Positions 21,250 to 31,959 of a stretch of 64,000 nt of DNA are shown here, piece by piece. Each line of letters opens with the position of its first letter. The stretch's first letter is position 1. The DNA lies in NCBI GenBank assembly GCA_011009095.1, contig VTPC01000598.1, forward strand, positions 93,363 to 157,362. Direction: 5' to 3'. Below the pieces are notes generated by a model. That model worked only from the letters and a program-made list of their open reading frames with translations. It made no database searches and had not been told where the DNA came from. The position numbers and the translations under genes were made by a program. Source of the stretch: Ignelater luminosus (lineage: Eukaryota; Arthropoda; Insecta; Coleoptera; Elateridae).

Positions 21250-22880
21250 TTACCTTTTTCCTATATTTTATTTTTAGTTACTGGAAACGTCCCCTAACCC
21301 TAAATGAGTTACTGGAAGAGTTCGAGAATCCTGATTGTCCGCAATTGCCTGACAATATTGCAATTTTCCCACCTGACAATGCCAACGATACAAACACTAA
21401 TGAAGATTCCTGCAAAGAGAACACCGTGGACATAAATAATTTAGCTGGGGCACCACTGAAAGCTAAAATGGAAGCAAAAGTTGAAGTAGAGTCAGATTGG
21501 GACAAACCCTTATCGATATTTTCGCAATGAAAACCAAAAGAAAAAATAAGAATTTCAACTTCATCAAGAATGACATCCTGTTTTCTACACAAAAGTAATT
21601 GGACTCCATCAGAAGCATTTAGATTGTTTCTACAAGCTAAAGTTGTAGATAAATTTACCAACGTCTATGCTCAGCAGAGGAATGGCCCCGGTGATGTTAC
21701 GGTAGATAAATTCTATTGCTTTGTAGGAATTTTACTAAGTGGTTACTGTTCAGTTTCACGCAAACGCACGTATTGGAAAAATTTTGAAGATACCCACAGT
21801 TCTCTGGTTAGCAATGCAATATCCCGGGATGGTTTTTAGCATATCATGAATAATCTGCACTGCAATGCTAGTGATCATCGGGATAAGGACGAAATTCCTT
21901 CAGTTCGCATCTTTGACAGACAATCACTATGTTGATGAAGCCGTGGTGCCATATTACAAACGCCATGGCTGTAAATAGTTCTTTAGGGGGAAGCCCATTA
22001 GATGGGGATACAAATTCTGGGTCGGAGCTACATTGTTTGGATATATTGTTCATTTTGAACCGTACCAAGCTTCATCAACACAGCTTCTACATTTATATCA
22101 AGATTTGGGACTAGCGGCATCCGTTGTGGTGTAGTATGCAGATGTATTAGAATCTACAGGTTTTAGACTTTTCCATATATATTTTGACAATTTTTTTACT
22201 TCCCCATCGCTTCTCAAGGAGCTAACGGCGCGAAATGTCAAAGCTACAGGCACGGTTTTTGAGAATCGTATCCCAAAATTTCAAGCAAATGAGAAAACAA
22301 CCAAGAGAGTTTTTCTACTACGTATTAGCCGACAAGTAGATCATAATTTGCAAGTGGAATGACAACAACGTTACCACATTAGCCTCAAATGCTCTGTCTG
22401 TATTTCCGACTCACAATGTGAAAAGATACTTGCAAGCAGAAAAGAAGCACGTTTGTGTAGAGCAACCCCGTTTGATAAATTCATACAATAAAAACATGGG
22501 TAGAGTGGACCGCAGTGACCAAAATATAGGGCAATACAGGGTAAGCATTTGTGGAAAAAAGTGGTACGTTCCTCTAATAAGCCATTGCATTAATAGGGCG
22601 ATGCAAAATGCATGACAATTGCATCGCTAGCATTCCGAAGATCAATTACCCCCGAATTTCTAGAAACATATAGACGCACCATGTACTAAAAGAGGACCAT
22701 CTAGATATCCAGCAAATTTACACGAAAATTTGCGATACGACAGACTCGATCAGCTAATAGTGTACCAGGTGCTGTGTAAAAAGAAAGTTAATTTAGGTGC
22801 AAGAAATGCAGCTTTGGACTACACCCCTAAAGACTGTTTCGATAACTACCACACGAAAATGTAATTACTGTAATTTGATG
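21250..22880 (+). mobile_element. Decayed piggyBac-type transposase
   Basis: The N-terminal part reads LLEEFENPDCPQLPDN with an acidic segment. The DDE-core start (WTPSEAFRLFLQAKVVDKF, YWKNFEDTHSSLVSNAISRD, NNLHCN) is at 21600-21880, and the typical late segment, SYNKNMGRVDRSDQNIGQYR then GKKWYVPLISHCINRA, at 22457-22605. The order of motifs is that of piggyBac transposases. Most of the centre (21880-22420) is full of stops, so it is dead. TTAA-flanked ends were not identified. Confidence 0.85.
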
Positions 22881-23860
22881 TAAAACCTTTGTATTACTTA
22901 AACTTGGAATAAATATCTGAAAATAGTCTTCTGACTTACCGTCGTCAATAAATTTGAAAAAACTAGGGTGCTCTTTATACTATTTTATCAGACACACAAG
23001 GTAAAAAATGTTAGATATTGCAAAAAAAAAGTTTCAGGACTAAATGAGTTAATCAAAATCAGATCTTAGAAAATTCAACTAAAGCATTTTAGCAATAATC
23101 GACCAAACTAGTTAACTAACACGTGTGATCTATTTAAAATAGGATCCTAAGATAAGAATTACATCTTTAGCGTGTATGTTATGAATATATGACGTCCAAA
23201 TCAAAAGTCAAACATCAGGTCAAGTATAAGCTGACAAACTCACGTGGACTTGTAGCGGCAATATAAAAAGAAAAATTAAAATGTTTAGTATCGAAAACGG
23301 ATAAGAAAAGACATGTGGCAAGATATTTAATTTCTTATTATATCTAAATTAAGTAGATCCAAGATTTAATTTTTAGTTATGCTTATGTATTGTAATTTTG
23401 TTTATCTTTTAAAAATAATTATTTCTCTTCTGCAAACACTAAAATCAACAAATATAAATAAAACGAGTTTAAAAAGTGAAACAATTACCAACCGGATAAG
23501 TAAACTTAATTAAGGCATTTTTAAATGCGTCACTAACAAATTACTCTTAGCAAAATCGCCACTAATTATTCCATGAACTGATAACAAGTAAAGCTAGTGA
23601 TGATGCAACAATGCAAGCGCGTGAACTCGAACTTTAACTCTTTCTTCTTTCTTACGGATCTAACACACACATGTAATCTCGAATGTGAACTACGAATAAA
23701 AGGTCAACATTATCTGTACATCTAGTTTGTATAATTATTGTTGCTAATTCCTTTTTTATATTTTTAAATTACTAAATTTTGGATAGTGTTTTATAAATTG
23801 TTATCTAGCGACAAGAATCATTGTATAGGTCAGCAAAAAGGACATAACAGCAATGATTAT
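22881..23860. other. No gene seen
   Basis: AT-rich spacer upstream of the Tyr-rich gene; no domain or repeat recognised. Regulatory sequence for the next gene probably lies in its last few hundred bases. Confidence 0.4.
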
Positions 23861-23955
23861 CAAAAGGATACCAAGTATAAATTTGAAATAAAAAGTCGAA
23901 GTCGGCATATCTTAGTAATTAGTGCAATTACAGAATTGCTAAAGTGAAAGTTACG

Positions 23956-24306
23956 ATGGCTGCTCTGAAGTGTTTAGTATTTTTGCTCGCTTTTGCCCTT
24001 GCCCATTCCCAAATGACTTATCCTTATCAAAATACCTACCCAACCGCTCCTGTTCAACAAAATTATTATCCTTCACAATACGGATGTATGTATCCTTATT
24101 GTAACACATATTTCTATTATCCTTACGGTTATTCACCATATTCCAACGGTTACCAAAACGGTTATCAAAACGGTTATTATTACTATCCTTATGATCAGAA
24201 TTCTTACATTCTATACACCTACAGTCAAGTCAACAACAGACCACAACAACAACAACAACAACCAAGTGTACCTTCAGATAAAAGTGTAAAAACGCAAGAA
24301 GAATAA
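23956..24306 (+). CDS. Secreted Tyr-rich protein
   Basis: The ATG at 23956 (context TTACGATGG) gives 116 residues; the frame extends 12 bases further upstream but without an ATG. Residues 1-19 (MAALKCLVFLLAFALAHSQ) form a signal peptide. The mature protein is dominated by Tyr, Pro, Gln and Asn, with repeats such as NGYQNGYQNGYYYYPYDQN, two cysteines close together (GCMYPYC) and a C-terminal polyglutamine run before a basic/acidic tail. A TATAAA lies at about 23876. Composition suggests an extracellular structural or coating protein (cuticle, eggshell, glue or gut lining), but no known family is recognised. It lies 130 bases upstream of a second secreted Tyr/Pro-rich gene in the same orientation. 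Confidence 0.75.
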   Translation: MAALKCLVFLLAFALAHSQMTYPYQNTYPTAPVQQNYYPSQYGCMYPYCNTYFYYPYGYSPYSNGYQNGYQNGYYYYPYDQNSYILYTYSQVNNRPQQQQQQPSVPSDKSVKTQEE

Positions 24307-24436
24307 CACGAGGTTGTCATAAAAAATTAAATATCCACTCACAGTAGGCAGATGTAAGTGAAAGGTCAAGCGATAATCACATCAAGAGACATTTTAAAAT
24401 AGTACAATCAACAGTTTTGATTAAATAAGACGCAAC

Positions 24437-25285
24437 ATGAGTGGCTTAAAATATCTAGTGATAGTTTTATTAGTGGAAACCGTCCGTTCTTATCCGTTAC
24501 CTACAAGATATGTAAGAAGTATCAATTTGCAAGTTCAGCCATCGTATGGATATCCTCTTCGGTACCCCTACGGAACTGCATTTCCTGTTCAACCAAGACC
24601 AGGATTTCCAAATGCAGCAGCACCACCACCATTTGGAAATTCTCAAATTTACCCCGTAAATCGACCAAACTATCCTCAGATTTATCCGATCACTCCATCA
24701 AACTATCCTTCACCAACTGGAGGTTCTCAAATTTATCCAGTTAATCAACCAAACAATCCTGTTATAATAAATCCACCTTATCCACCATTTGGCTCTTTTT
24801 ATCCACAGTTTCCAAATTATCCTTATCCATCTTATCCCTCTTATCCTTTTCAATCAAATTTCCCAAATTATCCGGATCCGTTCGCACACATTCCAACAGA
24901 AATAATTGATGTGGACGAAAATGGTAATTTTAATCCAGAATCATCTTGGGAAGATTCATTACCTAAAGTTGAAATATCATCTTCTCAACATTCAACTTCT
25001 TCAGAACCTTCACGTCCCGTTAGTACGCAAATTATAGAGAGCAATCCAATACAAACGACAATTACAAGAACTTTTGATTCGCAGTCATCGGAACCTAAAG
25101 TAGATGTTCAATATACGAATTCAGATTCAAATTCGGGTTCAGGAACATTAGTTGAAGCAACAGGCGACGAAACCAACAATGAAAACAACAATAATGATGA
25201 GAAACAAAATGTAAATGAAGAGGAAAACGAAGAGGGAACTGAAGAGGAGAATAAAGACAAGACAAGTTTATTTTCGTTTCTGTAA
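24437..25285 (+). CDS. Secreted Pro/Tyr-rich protein with acidic tail
   Basis: A single open frame of 282 residues from the ATG at 24437. Residues 1-18 (MSGLKYLVIVLLVETVRS) form a signal peptide. Residues about 30-150 are Pro/Tyr/Asn-rich with imperfect repeats (QIYPVNRPNYPQIYPI, GGSQIYPVNQPN, YPYPSYPSYPF). Residues 150-230 are Ser/Thr-rich, and residues about 235-275 are dense in Glu, Asn and Asp. No cysteines are present. The layered composition resembles extracellular matrix or coating proteins rather than enzymes. AATAAA-like signals follow near 25427. It is probably a diverged duplicate neighbour of the gene at 23956, because both have similar signal peptides and Tyr/Pro composition. Confidence 0.8.
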   Translation: MSGLKYLVIVLLVETVRSYPLPTRYVRSINLQVQPSYGYPLRYPYGTAFPVQPRPGFPNAAAPPPFGNSQIYPVNRPNYPQIYPITPSNYPSPTGGSQIYPVNQPNNPVIINPPYPPFGSFYPQFPNYPYPSYPSYPFQSNFPNYPDPFAHIPTEIIDVDENGNFNPESSWEDSLPKVEISSSQHSTSSEPSRPVSTQIIESNPIQTTITRTFDSQSSEPKVDVQYTNSDSNSGSGTLVEATGDETNNENNNNDEKQNVNEEENEEGTEEENKDKTSLFSFL

Positions 25286-25289
25286 TTGC

Positions 25290-26538
25290 ACATAATTATT
25301 ATGTATGCGTCTTATTTTTTTTTAAACTTCAATTAACTTACAATATTTGTATTATTAATTAGTTTATAAATTTTTCTTATTTAAGAAATCGCAATAATGT
25401 ATTACGTAACTATTGCTGTAAATTTTTAAATAAATAATTCAATTTATACTTGTAGAATCATTTAAAGATAACAAATAATCAAGCTGACACTGACCTATCT
25501 TATCTTTATAAGACATGCGTGCAAAAATTCCAGACTGTATCTATATTTAAAGTTTAACCGTAATAATGCCAAATTGTTTAACTTAGTTTTCGATTTTTAT
25601 TTTTTTATGTAAGCTTGCACCTTGGAGAATTTTAAGAAACAAGGTTCGTTCAAATCTAAGTTACTTAAACTAAAAAGAAATAAAATTTGTTAAACAAAGC
25701 AACAAATTTCTATTAATTTCTTTTACTGAAAAATATTTTAAATGTTTCCCTTAAAATTGACAAAGAAACTTCACAAGCTTTTTTTCTCAAATTGAGATTA
25801 CGTAAAGTAAAACGCTGTTCATATTGAGTCTACCAATTTCGTAAATTTAAAATGTTTTCATATTTCAGTGTTACACAACAAATTAAAAAATGAATTGTTA
25901 GCTTAAAATTGCCTACAAATGCGTTTTGTTCAAACGTTTTTCTAAATTTGCAGAGTATCAGTTGACATTTCATACCTTGTGATTCCTTGCAAAAATGCAC
26001 TTACTGTCTTAGGGAACTCTTTAAGAGGCTTGAAAGAAGTATAGCACTTTTGGTCATCCACAAATCAAGAAAACTAGAATAAAGTTAAGAAAATTTTTGG
26101 TAATATTTTGTTTTTGATATTGTAACGTGCTAGTATGGGTTGATAATAAGTAAACTTGCCCTAAAAGATTACAGAAAGAGAAACTGCTTGAAAACATGGA
26201 CTTTGAATTATCTGTTAAACTGTCTTTACTTTGGCTTTTCCATAATATTCTTTGGACGCATTGCTCTACAGTGAAATGTCATAAGAACTTTTTATGGCAT
26301 TAAGGTCAACGCGAAAACTATTATGAAAAAATAAATTGCAATCAAAACTAGCAATATCTTGATTTAAAAAAACGACTTTTAAAATGCAATAAACATTTGG
26401 GAATCTTGGTTGTTTAATCTTGCAATATACATATATGATGTCGAATCGAATCAAAGCTAAGGTGAGAAACAAAAAATGAAGCAGTGATAATGTGCAAAAT
26501 TATTTCTCATGTTAGTGTAAAACAAAATTCTTGAATGT
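25290..26538. other. No gene seen
   Basis: 3' flank of the Pro/Tyr-rich gene, then AT-rich spacer. Open frames are short, and no repeat structure was recognised. Confidence 0.4.
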
Positions 26539-26591
26539 ATTATAACTAGAGTGCGGATTTATAGGAATAATGCTTTTTTTAGATATTAATA

Positions 26592-27825
26592 CGAGGGTGG
26601 TCTGAAAAGTTTCCGACCTAACAAAGATACAAGACATTTTTTCTGAATTTTTTTTTTATTTTTCAACAGTCTCCTTGTAACTCTACACACTTCTCCCAGC
26701 GATTCTCCCATCTCTGTAACCCGTCCAAATAGTACTCGGCATTTTTCTCTGCAAAATAATTGTTCACGAAGGTGATTGCCTCTTCATTTGACGAAAATCT
26801 TTGTCCTTCGAGCGCAATTTTTAGATGAGGGAACAAAAAGAAGTCGCTTGGGGCTAGATCTGGTGAGTAAGGAGGATGGTCAAGCAGTTCAAACCGTAAT
26901 TCGTGGATTTTCGCCATGGCAACCGCTGAGGTGTGAGATGTGGCCGTTTTTTCGCAAGTTCTGCCTTCAGCTTGTCAAGTAATAATGCATAGTATGCTCC
27001 TGTAATGGTTTTTCCTTTTTGAAGATAACCGATTAAAATAACCAAAAAACAGTCGCCATCACTTTCCCAGCCGAAAAAACTGTTTTTGCTTTTTTTGGAG
27101 CCGGTTCCCCCTTTGCAGTCCACTGTTTGGACTGAATTTTTGTTTTGGGCGTATAATGGTGTATCCAAGTTTCATCTACAGTAATTAATCGGCGTCAAAA
27201 CTCGGATTTATTTGGCCTAAACTGCGCCAAAAGAGCGTTGGAAATATTCATTCGAACACGTTTTTGGTCTAACGTGAGCAAACGCGGCACCCAACGCGCG
27301 GACAGCTTTCTCATGCCTAAATGTTGATTTAATATGTGACAAACACGTTCTTTTGACAGGTTCATAACCTCTGGTATCTCTCTCACTTTAATTCGGCGGT
27401 CGTCTAGCACCATTTGGTGAACGTTGGCGATGTTTTCGTCGGTAATTGCAGTTTTTGGGCGTCCTGAACGTTCATCGTCTCCCAAGCTCTTACGGCCACG
27501 TTTAAATTCAGCAGCCCAAAGTTTCACTGTGGTAAATGACGGTGCAGAGTCCCCATACACAGAATCCAACTCATCTTTTATTTGCGAAGGTGTATTGCCT
27601 TTCAAAAACAAATATTTAATGACAGCTCGATACTCGATTTTGTCCATTTTCACAAAAAAACTCGCCTCAACTGACTCAGACGACTGTTACATAAAAACTG
27701 CGCGTCCAAAATGGCTGAAACTTTGGTGACTAACTGTCAACAGATGAACAACGAAATTCAGTAGCTTTTATTTACGAGTGCTGCCATCTTCACGTTGAGG
27801 TCGGAAACTTTTCAGACCACCCTCA
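26592..27825 (-). mobile_element. Complete-ended mariner inserted in hAT element
   Basis: Terminal inverted repeats of about 28 bases (26592-26619 and 27798-27825, CGAGGGTGGTCTGAAAAGTT then TCCGACCT, one mismatch at the second base) are flanked by TA on both sides. At 1234 bases the length is close to the usual 1.3 kb. It carries one minus-strand transposase pseudogene. Confidence 0.92.
26663..27653 (-). pseudogene. Mariner transposase, stop, frameshift and deletion
   Basis: The N-terminal 152 residues (27653-27195) form a mariner DNA-binding region: MKMDKIEYRAVIKYLFLKGN, then VYGDSAPSFTTVKLWAAEF, GRPKTA and MNLSKERVCHILNQHLGMRK. An in-frame TGA follows at about 27195. The first catalytic Asp is then visible in ITVDETWIHHYTP. 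The frame shifts near 27035 (GYLQKGKTITGAYYALLLDK). After KKRPHLTPQR the sequence jumps to AMAKIHELRFELLDHPPYSP, so the segment with the second catalytic Asp is deleted. The third is present in SPDLAPSDFFLFPHLK. The copy is catalytically dead. Confidence 0.92.
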
Positions 27826-28254
27826 TAGCAGTACAAAAAGACATTGAAATAAGTGCGAATCGCAATTAAAGGAATTATTTAACTAATCTTCATAATGCTT
27901 TTTTTGCTTTTTTTGGAACTTTTTGCTATTTTTTAGAATATTGCTTATTTTGTGCATTTTTTGTCAGTCTCGAGAAAAAAATCATAATATCCTTATACTT
28001 TTCTTGTCTACAGTATATTTATTTTCTGTTTCTTCAAAATAGTTTCTATAAATTCTTTCTGTAGCAGCAATCGTCTACATTATTTTTTTAAACATTTTGT
28101 TTTTACGGTAAATTTCGTGACAATATTTTCAAGGATTTCTTAAAATATCATTATTTACCGTTATGTATTGAATACCATCTGGACGCTCACCGTTCCGGAG
28201 CCTGTCGGGGCCGTTACACATTGTCTTGGCAGTTCTTTGTCCCTAGGATAAGCT

Positions 28255-28494
28255 GTGAAAACAGTTAGTTCCTATAGGACCATTGTAAGTATTTTATCAG
28301 GCGAAATAGTCAATAACTTCGACTTGGAACCATCGTTACTTGCAAAATTTAAATATGCACCGATTACTAGTGTTGACATTGAAAGACTATTTTCTCTTTA
28401 CAAAGACACCCTAACTGATAGAAGAAGAAATTTTCTTATGGAGAATTTAGAAAAGTGCATAATATTTAAGAATTTTAGAGTTCAAAGTTTCTAA
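28255..28494 (+). pseudogene. hAT transposase C-terminal dimerisation remnant
   Basis: The frame reads FKYAPITSVDIERLFSLYKD, then TLTDRRRNFLMENLEKCIIF and a stop. This is the classic hAT C-terminal motif in which S-x-(D/E)-x-E-R-x-F-S is followed by R-x-x-L/N. Nothing upstream of about 28230 is readable as transposase. Confidence 0.75.
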
Positions 28495-29106
28495 TAACAA
28501 TTCATTTTTTGTTTTTTTATAATAAATACTTTGTATAATAAGACCTAAAACCTGGAAGCTTTTTTCCTGCATATTTTAAACTTATTTTTAATTTTTGTGC
28601 TATTTTTTAAGCTTTTTTCCTTCAATTTTTACGCTTTTTTTAAGAACTTTTTTATGGTTTTTTATGCTTAAAAATCCGCACTTTAGTAATGAGTCTGCAC
28701 ACTTTGAACACACGTGTTTGGGAAATCTACTGTTCGTGCAAACTAGGATCCACTCTCAAGGTCACGTGCGAACTAGCAGATTTTTAAGCTAAGGGTGAGG
28801 ATTCATACTATTTTCTGTTGTTGCCTAGTAGCCTTGTCTAACGCGGGAAAATTAAAATTGGCGTGGTATTGGATTACCTACATTCAATTACAATTTTTGA
28901 TGCGAGTTTTAAAAATACTACCACATATTATTTTATGAACTTTTTTGAGTACATCCCAAACTTCATGTTTATTGATCCCACAGGTGTTTGTCATTAGGTC
29001 ATTGTCATCTGTTTTGTAACAAAAAATTTACATTTTAATTTTCAAGCTTTTTTAAGAACTTTTTCATTGTTTCTTCATGCTTAAATATCCGCACTCTGGT
29101 TATAAC

Positions 29107-30837
29107 AGACATGAAAGTTTTTCTCTAATTTTACATATATGTACATTTATACTAAAATCAACTCTCAGTGTAACATGTGTGGCCTATATATCTATTTTCG
29201 TTAGCATAATTATATATATTAAATGTTAATCTCACGTTTGCAAATAATACTGAATACTTTAAGTAGTATAATCTATTTTGTCTATTTACTTTTTTATTAT
29301 ACGATAAAAAGCAATTTAAGGTAATAAGGTAGATATAAAATTATTATATTTGACATCAATGCAAAAGATTCCACAGAAAAGCATGATGTTTACCAATGAA
29401 TGTTCTTCCATTGTTTTGAGTATTATAGAATTTTCTAAGAAATTATGCTACAGGGAAAATGTTGCACGTACGCAAGAAACGAATAATCTCTGAACAAATA
29501 TTTCCAGTGTAGTTTAACAGGAAACCCTGTACGTCCTTTACGTCGAAATTAAATCATGTTTGCAATTTACTCTCCTTACATTCGGAATGTTGTGTAATGT
29601 ACTATTTAGCGATGTTTATCTTTCTTCAATTATGGTCAATAAACTGTCCCACTAAAACCCTTAAACACACACTATTTTTCCAATGATGTTACATCTACAT
29701 GATGAAGACAGAATCCAAACCAACAAAAAATATATTACTTAGTTCAGCAAATCTGGTAAAAACTTCTTAAATTCAACTATTTCTTATTGATCAGAGTAAA
29801 GCAAACAAACTATTACTAAAAAAAAGTACAATTTTATGACCTACCTTGTTTTAGTTTACCTACATTCTGACAATAATTCGCTGATGGGCGTGAAAAAAGA
29901 GATAAGTCATAAGAGAAGGAAACCATAAAAATACCATTTGAAATTTTACAAAAAAATGGAGTTTTGAAACGAATGTTCAAAAAAATATTTACTTCAAGTT
30001 AAGTTCTATTACATGCACTTCACCTAAATTGACTGATGGTTTTATGCAAGAGTCAATTTTATTTCCCCCGACGTTTTGCTAAAGATTCATATTATAAGTA
30101 GCAAAGCTTGAGAATTCTTGCAGTCCTGAACTGTTACATTGAAAGTTCACACTTGTCTCTTGTAAAACATCTCGCCACTTTAGAGGTCTGATGTTGACAG
30201 GCAAAGATAATGGTTTTCATATTTGCATGACAGTCCAATATATAGATACATTCCAGCTTACATTAAATCCGGTAAAAGAATTTTTTTTCTAGACTTGTTT
30301 GGTATGGTAGGGGGAGTGTGAAACTAAGTTTGCAACCTCGAAAGCCCTGGGGAAAACTTTTGGTAGGCAAAAAACGTCGTAATTCTCTCGCACTTTTTTT
30401 TTGGTTTTCGGCTTACAACTCCCAAATGACGCCTCCTACAGAACATTTTATACGTTCCACAATTAAAGTAGACAAAATTTCCTACAAAATGCATTGATCA
30501 GTCATGGTGTTAACCTTTTCACGTAGAACTTTGAAATTTGATGAAATTTTCCAAAAAATTTTAAAATGCAGATTTTTGCACATTTTGACTTCTTGGTGAT
30601 CGCTTATGGTGTCTATTGTAGTTTTTTATGATGAATGACCAATATCTGTGTTGTAAAAGTATTAATATACATATACTATGTAAATATAATAGTTTAGAGG
30701 TCTTCAGGAAACGAATAGTAAAAGCTTGAAAAAAGTCGTAAATATTTTTATAGAAAGTTAAACATTTGAAAAGTGATAATTACATTTTTAATCATTTTGA
30801 AGGCCCAAAGTTAAGGCACTTCATTTTCTGAAAATCC
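29107..30837. other. 1.7 kb without recognisable gene
   Basis: AT-rich. The last 500 bases, which have a somewhat different texture, may be the 3' region of the element carrying the Cys-cluster ORF. No domain or terminus was identified. Confidence 0.35.
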
Positions 30838-31330
30838 TTAAGGTTCCACATCGGTTGCTGTGTCTTGTTCTTCCTCTTCCAGTCCTTCTACGTCAACTAA
30901 ATCTTCGGCATCCACATCTCCCGCCTCGGTGACATCTCCGTCAACGTCCTCCTCGATTTCTATTGGCGGGACGTTAGAGCACAAAGTACTCGAACAGTTA
31001 TTGCACACGTTGGTGCACTTCAGTCCAGATTTTCGGCAGGTGCACCCTTTCTTGCATCTGCAGAAAACCATTTGCGCAATGATTGGGGTGCCGGTTTCTT
31101 TTAAATTTGAATAAAGGTGAGACCGAGGCTGTCTCTTTTCCAACCCCATTCAAGTGAGTCCAAGCTGTTCTCCAGCCAACACAGAACTTGGAGGAACGTT
31201 CTGAAGCTGCAATTGTCAGCTGCATCTAGTGTTGGTGGCAACCTCGGTATGATGTACTTGGCCTTAGTGGACATCTTGACAAAGAGGTAGCATCTCAGCT
31301 AACTAATCCCTTAAAATGTGGCTGCTCCAG
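30838..31330 (-). pseudogene. Decayed Cys-cluster repeat-family ORF
   Basis: The reverse strand reads KMSTKAKYIIPRLPPTLDAA, then CSFRTFLQVLCWLENSLDSL, EWGWKRDS. After a frameshift near 31110 comes FCRCKKGCTCRKSGLKCTNV, CNNC, and a long Asp/Glu-rich tail to the stop at 30838. Up to 31149 the last frame is open for 103 residues. The motif order is the same as at 14190-14624, so two separate copies of this family are in the window. Cys spacing (C-x-C-x3-C-x-C-x5-C-x3-C-x2-C) suggests a zinc-binding knot. I know the pattern from uncharacterised insect proteins and cannot name a function. Confidence 0.6.
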
Positions 31331-31959
31331 CGTCAGGAAAATCTTCTCTCCTATTGCGCTGTAGATGCAGTAGCCTTGTAAAACACAAGAGCACATAACT
31401 TTGTTTTTCCATAGCCAAATGGAGACGACGCACAGTGTTTCATGTAGTACAAGCTAGGTGGACAAAAGTCATATCCAGATTTCAAAAAATGGGTAACGAA
31501 CTAACGTAAGCCACACCTGCAAACATGCAATTCCAAAAATTGTTTATGTCTACCATTCCACATTAATAAGGCATATAGTTCAAAAGATAACTAATGAGGT
31601 AAGTGCAATTGTAAGAACAGATTAGTTACGTTTTCGCGACACTTTCAACAACTTATAACTGTATCACTTCATAATTTTGTGGAAATTTTTAAAAATGGAT
31701 TTTATTTCTGATTGTAAGTACTGTTTTTGTTTAATTAATATAAATCTTTCTCTTAGTCAAACAATATGAAAGAACGTTTTGGAAATGTATGAAAAATACA
31801 TGTTACTTTTTCTTTGTTTTCAAGGTCTGTAAATAACATGTACACACATGTATCCAGGCTACAATTTTTGTATATCCTAGCTGCACCGTTCCTATTAGTA
31901 ATAATAGATATTACAGCCAGCACACTCAAGTACAACTATTTTTTTTTGTTTTCTAGAGA

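Larger units (their letters stand above)
26547..29098 (+). mobile_element. hAT-type element carrying a nested mariner
   Basis: The left end TAGAGTGCGGAT (26547) and the right end ATCCGCACTCTG (29098) are inverted repeats flanked by near-identical 8-base duplications, ATTATAAC at 26539-26546 and GTTATAAC at 29099-29106, as hAT elements make. Inside, 28255-28494 encodes a hAT C-terminal dimerisation region. A second right-end-like sequence, ATCCGCACTTTA, lies at about 28673-28684, so the right terminus is duplicated. A complete mariner sits at 26592-27825. The rest of the transposase is absent, so this is a non-autonomous or badly decayed copy. Confidence 0.75.

Noticed and set aside
23944..23955. 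Upstream extension of the Tyr-rich gene to 23944
   Set aside because: The first codon there is GTG, not ATG; the ATG at 23956 begins a good signal peptide. The same reasoning moved the starts of genes A, C, E and H to internal ATGs.
31431..31437. CACAGTG heptamer as left end of the Transib-like element
   Set aside because: No matching inverted heptamer was found downstream, and the Cys-cluster ORF region appears to extend close to this point.
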